Assembly: GCA_946007445.1 (NCBI GenBank)
Contig: CAMGAL010000166.1
Span: 1-5,236 of the forward strand
DNA: 5,236 bases
DNA from: an uncultured Mediterranea sp.
GTDB lineage: Bacteria > Bacteroidota > Bacteroidia > Bacteroidales > Bacteroidaceae
Direction: 5' to 3'
Both the position numbers and the translations under genes were made by a program. Numbering within the stretch: position 1 is the first letter of the stretch; each line of letters opens with the position of its first letter. The notes below the pieces were generated by a model. It made no database searches. It worked only from the letters and a program-made list of their open reading frames with translations, and had not been told where the DNA came from. Below are positions 1 through 5,236 of the stretch, one piece after another.

Positions 1-9
1 TAGCCTGCG

Positions 10-64
10 ATAACTCCTAACGGAGCGAAGCGAAGTGATAACTTCTATATCTCCTATAACTCCT
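10..64. repeat. Degenerate 9-bp repeats, consensus ATAACTCCT
   Basis: Three units lie head to tail: ATAACTTCT at 38-46, ATATCTCCT at 47-55 and ATAACTCCT at 56-64. A fourth exact unit, ATAACTCCT, sits apart at 10-18. Between the first and second units, CGGAGCGAAGCGAAGTG includes the GGAG and GAAGT arms that pair with the repeat units to form small hairpins. This looks like a decayed short tandem array. No function can be read from it. On the opposite strand the unit reads AGGAGTTAT, which resembles a Shine-Dalgarno, but no gene follows on that strand within the window. Confidence 0.7.
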
Positions 65-67
65 TAT

Positions 68-88
68 AGTTGAGGCAAAGCCGCAACT
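68..88. other. Short inverted repeat (hairpin) upstream of fmt
   Basis: AGTTG (68-72) pairs with CAACT (84-88), and GGC (74-76) pairs with GCC (80-82), around an AAA loop with one A-G mismatch between the two stem parts. No run of T follows, so it is not a convincing intrinsic terminator. It lies 40 bases ahead of the fmt start and could be part of the fmt leader RNA or the remnant of an intergenic repeat. Confidence 0.5.
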
Positions 89-128
89 TGAATATGGTTT
101 CAATACATAAATTCACAATTTGATATAT

Positions 129-1097
129 ATGCAAAAGAACGATTTACGAATAGTCTATATGGGTACGCCCGACTTTGCCGTGGAGCCTTTGCGCTGTCTG
201 GTGGAGGGCGGCTATCGGGTGGTGGGTGTCATCACGATGCCCGACAAACCGGCCGGACGAGGCCACAAGCTGCAAAGCTCGCCCGTCAAGCAGTATGCCT
301 TGGAGCACAACCTGCCCCTGCTGCAGCCCGAACGACTGAAGGACGAGACTTTCCTCGAAGCCCTGCGTGCCTGGCAGGCCGACCTGCAGATTGTGGTGGC
401 CTTTCGTATGCTTCCCCAAGTGGTGTGGGAGATGCCTCCCCTGGGTACCTTCAATCTGCACGCCTCGCTCCTCCCGCAATATCGGGGGGCGGCACCCATC
501 AACTGGGCCGTCATCAACGGCGACCACGAAACGGGAGTCACCACCTTCTTCCTGCGCCATGAGATAGATACCGGTGCCGTCATCCGCCAGGAGCGGGTGC
601 CCATTGCCGAAACTGATTGCGTGGGCGATGTACACGACCGCCTCATGCTGCTGGGTGGCAGGGTGGTGACCGAGACCGTGGACGACATCCTGGCCGGTAG
701 GGCAAACCCCATCCCCCAAGAGGAGATGAGCGTGGAGGGCGAGTTGCGTCCCGCCCCCAAGATCTTCAAGGAGACCTGTCGGATCAACTGGGCGCAGCCG
801 GCCCAACGCATCTACGACTTCATCCGCGGCCTCTCGCCCTATCCGGCAGCCTGGACGGAGTTTCATCGCCCCGATGGCGACCCCATCGTGGTGAAAATCT
901 ACGAGAGCCGCTACCGGCAGCAACCCCTCGAGGCCCGGCCCGGCACCTTGCGGACCGATGGGCGCAGCTACCTGCGCATAGCGGCTACCGACGGCTGGGT
1001 GGAGCTACGCTCGCTGCAACTGCCCGGCAAGAAACGACTGGTCGTGGACGACCTCTTGCGCGGTTTTCACACCTTCCCCTACACCGAGGCCAGATAA
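129..1097 (+). CDS. fmt: Methionyl-tRNA formyltransferase
   Basis: This cytoplasmic enzyme transfers the formyl group of 10-formyltetrahydrofolate to the amino group of Met-tRNA(fMet), making the initiator tRNA for translation. I start it at ATG 129 (322 aa, normal for the family). An in-frame TTG at 120 would add only three residues and has no ribosome site. The N-terminal Rossmann-like formyltransferase domain begins RIVYMGTPDF (7-16) and carries the tRNA-contacting loop PDKPAGRG at 38-45. The active site reads FNLHASLLPQYRG (108-120), giving catalytic N109 and H111, and D147 in EIDTG. The C-terminal OB-like domain follows from about residue 205, with KIFKETCRINW near its start. The usual AYG stretch before the active site reads AFRMLP here (about 91-96), which I believe is the Bacteroidetes form. 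A terminator follows, so fmt is not obviously cotranscribed with nqr. Confidence 0.96.
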   Translation: MQKNDLRIVYMGTPDFAVEPLRCLVEGGYRVVGVITMPDKPAGRGHKLQSSPVKQYALEHNLPLLQPERLKDETFLEALRAWQADLQIVVAFRMLPQVVWEMPPLGTFNLHASLLPQYRGAAPINWAVINGDHETGVTTFFLRHEIDTGAVIRQERVPIAETDCVGDVHDRLMLLGGRVVTETVDDILAGRANPIPQEEMSVEGELRPAPKIFKETCRINWAQPAQRIYDFIRGLSPYPAAWTEFHRPDGDPIVVKIYESRYRQQPLEARPGTLRTDGRSYLRIAATDGWVELRSLQLPGKKRLVVDDLLRGFHTFPYTEAR

Positions 1098-1118
1098 GGA
1101 AATGGCCGTGCTCGCAAA

Positions 1119-1171
1119 CGGAAGTAATTACGGAGAATTTTCCGTATTTACTTCCGCTTTTGCTCTCTTTT
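1119..1171 (+). terminator. Rho-independent terminator after fmt
   Basis: CGGAAGTAA (1119-1127) pairs perfectly with TTACTTCCG (1148-1156). After one T-T mismatch, TACGGA (1129-1134) pairs with TCCGTA (1141-1146) around a six-base loop, GAATTT. The stem can extend outward with GCAAA (1114-1118) against TTTGC (1159-1163) if two bases bulge. The pyrimidine-rich tail CTTTTGCTCTCTTTT runs to 1171. It begins 21 bases after the fmt stop, as expected for the end of that transcript. It should insulate nqrA from fmt transcription. Confidence 0.88.
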
Positions 1172-1186
1172 CACAATCTAATTTAG

Positions 1187-1194
1187 TAATTTTG
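1187..1194 (+). promoter_or_regulatory. Probable nqr operon promoter, -7 box TAATTTTG
   Basis: TAATTTTG matches the Bacteroidetes primary-sigma -7 consensus TAnnTTTG exactly and lies 37 bases before the nqrA ATG. Transcription would begin at about 1198-1202, giving a leader of about 30 bases. The -33 element is less clear. A TTTG at 1159-1162, inside the tail of the fmt terminator, is the only candidate, and its 24-base spacing is a few bases longer than typical. The position after a terminator and before a five-gene operon supports the call. No operator or riboswitch is evident in so short a leader. Confidence 0.65.
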
Positions 1195-1231
1195 CAGGCA
1201 ATTTGAGAAACCATTATTTTTTAGATAACCT

Positions 1232-2581
1232 ATGGCAAATGTAATTAAGTTACGCAAAGGCCTTGACATCAACCTGAAGGGGAGTGCCGCGAAGGAGTTG
1301 ATGCCTGTCAAAGAGCCGGGATTCTACGCATTGGTTCCCGACGACTTTACAGGCGTGAAGCCCAAAGTGGTGGTCAAAGAGCAGGAGTATGTGATGGCCG
1401 GAGGACCCTTGTTTATCGACAAGAATCATCCTGAAGTGAAGTTTGTGTCGCCCGTCAGCGGCGTGGTGACCAGCGTGGAGCGCGGCGAACGCCGCAAGGT
1501 GCTGAGCATCGTCGTAGAGGCTGCTACCGAGCAGGACTACGAGGAGTTTGGCAAGAAAGATCCCGCCAAGATGAACGCTGCCCAGGTGAAGGAGGCATTG
1601 CTCAATGCCGGTATGTTCGCCTTCATCCGTCAGCGTCCGTACGACGTCATTGCCGACCCGTCGGTGGAGCCCAAGGCCATCTTCGTATCGGCCTTCAACA
1701 GCAATCCGCTGGCTCCCGACTTCGAGTTCCAGCTGCAGGGCGATGAGGCCAACTTCCAGACAGGTCTCGATGCGCTCGCCAAGATGGCCAAGACCTACCT
1801 GGGCATCAGCGTGAAGCAGACGGCCAAAGCACTGACCGAGGCCAAGAATGTCACCATCACCGCTTTCGACGGCCCGCATCCTGCCGGCAACGTGGGCGTG
1901 CAGATCAACCATGTGGCTCCCATCGCCAAGGGCGAGACCGTATGGACCATCCAGCCCGAAGCCGTCATCTTCATCGGCCGCCTGCTGAACACCGGCCGTG
2001 TGGACATGACCCGCAAGGTGGCCCTGACCGGTAGCGAAGTGAAGAAACCTGCTTACTGCAAGCTGCAGGTGGGTGCCCTGCTGACCGGCGTGTTCAAGGG
2101 CAATGTGTCGGAGGGCAAGACGTTGCGCTACATCAGCGGCAGCCCCCTCACCGGCAAGCAAATCAAAGCCAACGGTTTCCTGGGTGCCTTCGACAGCCAG
2201 CTGACCGTCATTCCTGAAGGCGACGACCAGCACGAGATGCTCGGCTGGATCATGCCCCGCTTCAATCAGTATAGCGCCAACCACTCCTACTTCAGCTGGC
2301 TGATGGGCAAGAAGCAGTTTGCCCCCGATGCCCGCATCAAGGGTGGCGAGCGCCACATGATTATGTCCGGCGAGTACGACCGCGTGTTCCCCATGGACAT
2401 CTATCCCGAATACCTGGTGAAGGCTATCATTGCCGGCGACATCGACCGCATGGAGGCTCTGGGCATCTACGAGGTGGCTCCCGAAGACTTCGCGCTTTGC
2501 GAGTTCGTCTGCTCCAGCAAGGTGGAGGTGCAGCGCATCGTGCGTGCCGGCCTGGATATGCTGCGTGCAGAGATGGCGTAA
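1232..2581 (+). CDS. nqrA: Na+-translocating NADH:quinone reductase subunit A
   Basis: NqrA is the large soluble cytoplasmic subunit of the sodium pump Na+-NQR and docks on the membrane subunit NqrB. At 449 aa it is of normal length (about 446 in Vibrio), and no membrane-spanning segment is seen. The N-terminal barrel-sandwich domain, shared with RnfC, includes SPVSG at 73-77 between beta-rich stretches. Family signatures follow: FDGPHPAGNVGVQINH (212-227), then GERHMIMSGEYDRVFPMDI (372-390), then the C-terminal segment containing ALCEFVCSSK (421-430). The last is usually FVCPSK, so proline is replaced by serine. The ATG start follows an AT-rich leader without a Shine-Dalgarno, common in Bacteroidetes, and the N-terminus aligns with the family. 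It is the first gene of the operon, 35 bases before nqrB. Confidence 0.96.
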   Translation: MANVIKLRKGLDINLKGSAAKELMPVKEPGFYALVPDDFTGVKPKVVVKEQEYVMAGGPLFIDKNHPEVKFVSPVSGVVTSVERGERRKVLSIVVEAATEQDYEEFGKKDPAKMNAAQVKEALLNAGMFAFIRQRPYDVIADPSVEPKAIFVSAFNSNPLAPDFEFQLQGDEANFQTGLDALAKMAKTYLGISVKQTAKALTEAKNVTITAFDGPHPAGNVGVQINHVAPIAKGETVWTIQPEAVIFIGRLLNTGRVDMTRKVALTGSEVKKPAYCKLQVGALLTGVFKGNVSEGKTLRYISGSPLTGKQIKANGFLGAFDSQLTVIPEGDDQHEMLGWIMPRFNQYSANHSYFSWLMGKKQFAPDARIKGGERHMIMSGEYDRVFPMDIYPEYLVKAIIAGDIDRMEALGIYEVAPEDFALCEFVCSSKVEVQRIVRAGLDMLRAEMA

Positions 2582-2582
2582 T

Positions 2583-2612
2583 AACTTATAAACTGAAAAC
2601 TTATAAACTCAA
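2583..2612. repeat. 15-bp tandem duplication between nqrA and nqrB
   Basis: Two adjacent 15-base units, AACTTATAAACTGAA (2583-2597) and AACTTATAAACTCAA (2598-2612), differ at one base. They fill almost the whole 35-base gap and end five bases before the nqrB ATG. Each unit is AT-rich, and neither contains a purine-rich Shine-Dalgarno. The repeat may be a recent slip duplication that keeps the nqrB start in an unstructured AT-rich leader. Confidence 0.85.
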
Positions 2613-2616
2613 ATAA

Positions 2617-3777
<1,161 letters not shown>

Positions 3778-3785
3778 TATAAGAT

Positions 3786-4472
3786 ATGAATACCAATAGT
3801 AACAGTTATACCATTATATATGCCTCGGTAATGGTGGTTATCGTGGCATTTCTGTTGGCATTTGTCAGCTCCTCTTTGCGCGAAAAGCAGACGAAGAATG
3901 TAGAGCTCGACACGAAAAAGCAGATTCTGGCCGCCCTCAACGTGAAGGGTGTGGCCGATGCCGATGCCGAATATAACAAGTATGTGAAGGCTGATATGCT
4001 CATGCAGGCCGATGGTACCCTGGCCGAGAACACCGAAGGCTTTGCCACGGCCTATGAGAAGGAAGCCAAGGAGAAGGGCCGTCTGCACGTCTTCGTGTGC
4101 GAGGTAGAGGGTCAGAAGAAGTATGTCTTCCCCGTCTATGGAGCCGGTCTGTGGGGTGCCATCTGGGGCTATGTCGCCCTGGATGCCGACAAGGATACCG
4201 TCTATGGTGTCTACTTCTCGCACGCCAGTGAGACACCCGGTCTGGGTGCCGAGATTGCCAGCGACCACTTCCAGGGTCAGTTCCCTGGCAAGAAGTCCAT
4301 CGCCGACGGCCAGGTGGCCCTCACCGTGGTGAAGAATGGCAAGGTGGCCAATCCTGACTACGAGGTGGATGGCATCTCGGGTGGTACGATCACCTCTACC
4401 GGTGTGGCTGCCATGCTGAAGGATTGCCTGGGTGCCTACAGCAAGTTTTTAACCAATAATGAGGAGGAATAA
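3786..4472 (+). CDS. nqrC: Na+-translocating NADH:quinone reductase subunit C
   Basis: NqrC carries the second covalent FMN on the outer (periplasmic) side and relays electrons toward NqrB. The 228-aa protein has one N-terminal membrane helix at about 8-30, followed by a soluble FMN-binding domain. Family signatures are GAGLWGAIWGYVAL (119-132), HASETPGLGAEI (146-157) and the flavinylation motif DGISGGT (195-201), where T201 is the probable FMN acceptor (Vibrio T225). The motif reads SGGT where Vibrio has SGAT. Attachment of FMN needs ApbE, which is not in this window. The protein is shorter than the Vibrio one (about 257 aa) but both key parts are intact. The gene sits 8 bases after nqrB and 4 bases before the nqrD start, and its last codons contain the nqrD ribosome site. 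Confidence 0.96.
   Translation: MNTNSNSYTIIYASVMVVIVAFLLAFVSSSLREKQTKNVELDTKKQILAALNVKGVADADAEYNKYVKADMLMQADGTLAENTEGFATAYEKEAKEKGRLHVFVCEVEGQKKYVFPVYGAGLWGAIWGYVALDADKDTVYGVYFSHASETPGLGAEIASDHFQGQFPGKKSIADGQVALTVVKNGKVANPDYEVDGISGGTITSTGVAAMLKDCLGAYSKFLTNNEEE
4463..4467 (+). promoter_or_regulatory. Shine-Dalgarno GGAGG for nqrD, inside nqrC
   Basis: GAGGAGG at 4461-4467 encodes the last glutamates of NqrC and lies 9 bases before ATG 4477. It is the only strong Shine-Dalgarno I see before any gene in this window, and it decides the nqrD start. An upstream in-frame ATG at 4459 overlaps the site itself and would add MRRNKN, which does not fit the family N-terminus. Lying inside nqrC, the site suggests translational coupling of nqrD to nqrC. 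Confidence 0.75.
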
Positions 4473-4476
4473 GAAT

Positions 4477-5112
4477 ATGGGACAATTGTTTTCAAAAGCG
4501 AATAAAGAAGTATTCTCTACTCCGCTGAGTATGAATAACCCCGTCACCGTACAGGTGCTGGGTATCTGTTCGGCCCTGGCCGTTACGGCCAAGTTGGAGC
4601 CGGCCATCGTGATGGGTCTCTCCGTGACGGTGATTACAGCCTTTGCCAATGTGGTCATCTCCTTGCTGCGCAAGACGGTGCCCAACCGCATCCGCATCAT
4701 CGTGCAGCTGGTGGTGGTGGCCGCGCTGGTGACTATCGTCAGTGAAATCCTGAAGGCTTTTGCCTACGATGTCAGCGTGCAGCTGTCTGTGTACGTAGGT
4801 CTGATTATTACCAACTGTATCTTGATGGGCCGTTTGGAGGCCTTCGCCATGCAGAATGCTCCCTGGGAGTCGTTCCTCGACGGTGTGGGCAACGGTCTGG
4901 GCTATGCCAAGGTGCTGGTGCTGGTAGCCTTCTTCCGCGAGCTGCTCGGTTCGGGCACGCTGCTGGGCTTCAACATCCTCAACCACGACTGGCTGAAGAG
5001 CCTCGGCTACGTGAACAACGGCTTGATGCTGATGCCTCCCATGGCGTTGATTATCGTGGCCTGCATCATCTGGTATCAACGTGCACATAACAAGGAATTG
5101 CAAGAAAAATGA
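4477..5112 (+). CDS. nqrD: Na+-translocating NADH:quinone reductase subunit D
   Basis: NqrD is an integral membrane subunit that, with NqrE, holds an iron-sulfur centre in the middle of the membrane through conserved cysteines. The two subunits are paralogous, each with six helices in opposite topology. Started at ATG 4477 it has 211 aa, against about 210 in Vibrio. C31 in LGICSALAVT and C114 in TNCILMGRLEAFA match Vibrio C29 and C112 with a constant offset of two. D135 in SFLDGVGNGLGY would by the same offset match Vibrio D133, an acidic residue linked to sodium binding. Six hydrophobic segments can be seen at roughly 24-38, 43-64, 72-92, 101-118, 142-163 and 184-200. RnfE is the closest alternative family, but the surrounding nqrABC genes settle the call as Nqr. 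Confidence 0.95.
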   Translation: MGQLFSKANKEVFSTPLSMNNPVTVQVLGICSALAVTAKLEPAIVMGLSVTVITAFANVVISLLRKTVPNRIRIIVQLVVVAALVTIVSEILKAFAYDVSVQLSVYVGLIITNCILMGRLEAFAMQNAPWESFLDGVGNGLGYAKVLVLVAFFRELLGSGTLLGFNILNHDWLKSLGYVNNGLMLMPPMALIIVACIIWYQRAHNKELQEK

Positions 5113-5144
5113 TTCATAGTATCTAATTTTTAATTCATGCAAGT

Positions 5145-5236
5145 ATGGAACATTTGATTAGTTTATTCGTCCGCTCCATTTTCGTGGACAATATGATATT
5201 TGCGTTCTTCCTCGGTATGTGCTCTTATCTGGCCGT
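5145..5236 (+). CDS. nqrE: Na+-translocating NADH:quinone reductase subunit E (5' part)
   Basis: Only the first 30 codons are present and the frame is open at the window edge. The translation begins [17 protein letters not shown] and continues [13 protein letters not shown], matching the NqrE N-terminus and first membrane helix. C26 falls at the position of the conserved Vibrio NqrE C26, which contributes to the iron-sulfur centre shared with NqrD. ATG 5145 is chosen because the nearby ATG at 5137 is in another frame and stops after six codons. The 32-base gap from nqrD is AT-rich with no Shine-Dalgarno, terminator or promoter box, so nqrE belongs to the same operon. nqrF is expected next. 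Confidence 0.93.
   Translation, partial: MEHLISLFVRSIFVDNMIFAFFLGMCSYLA

Larger units (their letters stand above)
1..128. other. Non-coding leader upstream of fmt
   Basis: No coding region is visible here: stop codons are frequent in the forward frames, and no recognisable protein tail enters from the left edge. The stretch contains 9-bp repeats and three short hairpins (14-25, 32-45, 68-88), and it becomes AT-rich just before fmt. The hairpin at 14-25 pairs CTCC with GGAG, and that at 32-45 pairs GAAGT with ACTTC around a GATA loop. I see no Bacteroidetes-type TAnnTTTG promoter box and no Shine-Dalgarno sequence ahead of the fmt ATG, so fmt may be transcribed from a promoter outside the window or from one I cannot recognise. 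Confidence 0.6.

Noticed and set aside
93..122. A possible fmt promoter in TATGGTTTC (93-101) or the ATTTG near 118-122.
   Set aside because: The first has three rather than two bases between TA and TTT and ends in C. The second lacks the upstream TA and sits too close to the ATG.
120..128. TTG at 120 as the fmt start, giving a 325-aa protein.
   Set aside because: It adds only three residues that are not part of the family N-terminus, and ATG 129 lies directly before QKNDLRIVYMGTPDF.
1250..2356. A long open frame of 368 codons on the - strand opposite nqrA, and similar ones opposite fmt (144-923), nqrB (3016-3738), nqrC (3723-4268) and nqrD (4492-5142).
   Set aside because: They mirror GC-rich, codon-biased real genes. 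The translations are low-complexity (rich in His, Gly and Gln), match no family I recognise, and lack start signals, while the + strand proteins are unmistakable.
5112..5138. ATTCAT repeated at 5112-5117 and 5133-5138 in the nqrD-nqrE gap.
   Set aside because: A six-base repeat in an AT-rich 32-base spacer is expected by chance; no stem or promoter box accompanies it.

Overview
The window reads as an ordinary chromosomal stretch from a Bacteroidales bacterium, most likely Bacteroides or a close relative. The reasons are the protein sequences (for example the Fmt variant reading VVAFRMLP), a TAnnTTTG-type -7 promoter box ahead of the nqr genes, AT-rich leaders that mostly lack a Shine-Dalgarno sequence, and GC-rich coding regions separated by short AT-rich gaps. 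I cannot name the species. All genes are on the + strand.

Layout: (1) Positions 1-128 are a non-coding leader with degenerate 9-bp tandem repeats (consensus ATAACTCCT) and small hairpins. (2) fmt, 129-1097, encodes methionyl-tRNA formyltransferase. (3) The 134-bp gap 1098-1231 holds a strong intrinsic terminator (1119-1171), then a promoter for the next operon (-7 box 1187-1194). (4) nqrA (1232-2581), nqrB (2617-3777), nqrC (3786-4472), nqrD (4477-5112) and the first 30 codons of nqrE (5145 to the window edge) form one operon. nqrF, the NADH- and FAD-binding subunit, is expected just downstream but is not in the window.

Together the nqr genes encode the Na+-translocating NADH:quinone oxidoreductase, a membrane complex that passes electrons from NADH to quinone and exports Na+. 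The diagnostic residues that can be checked are present: flavin-acceptor threonines in NqrB (T218, motif DGLTVAT) and NqrC (T201, motif DGISGGT), and cysteines in NqrD (C31, C114) and NqrE (C26) at positions matching the iron-sulfur ligands of the Vibrio enzyme. No gene is broken. fmt is a translation-initiation housekeeping gene and is separated from nqr by the terminator, so the two are probably separate transcription units.

I found no sign of a previously undescribed system. The items worth a second look are small: the repeat-rich leader before fmt, a 15-bp tandem duplication between nqrA and nqrB, the back-to-back terminator and promoter, lineage variants of the flavinylation motifs, and one strong Shine-Dalgarno embedded in the end of nqrC.
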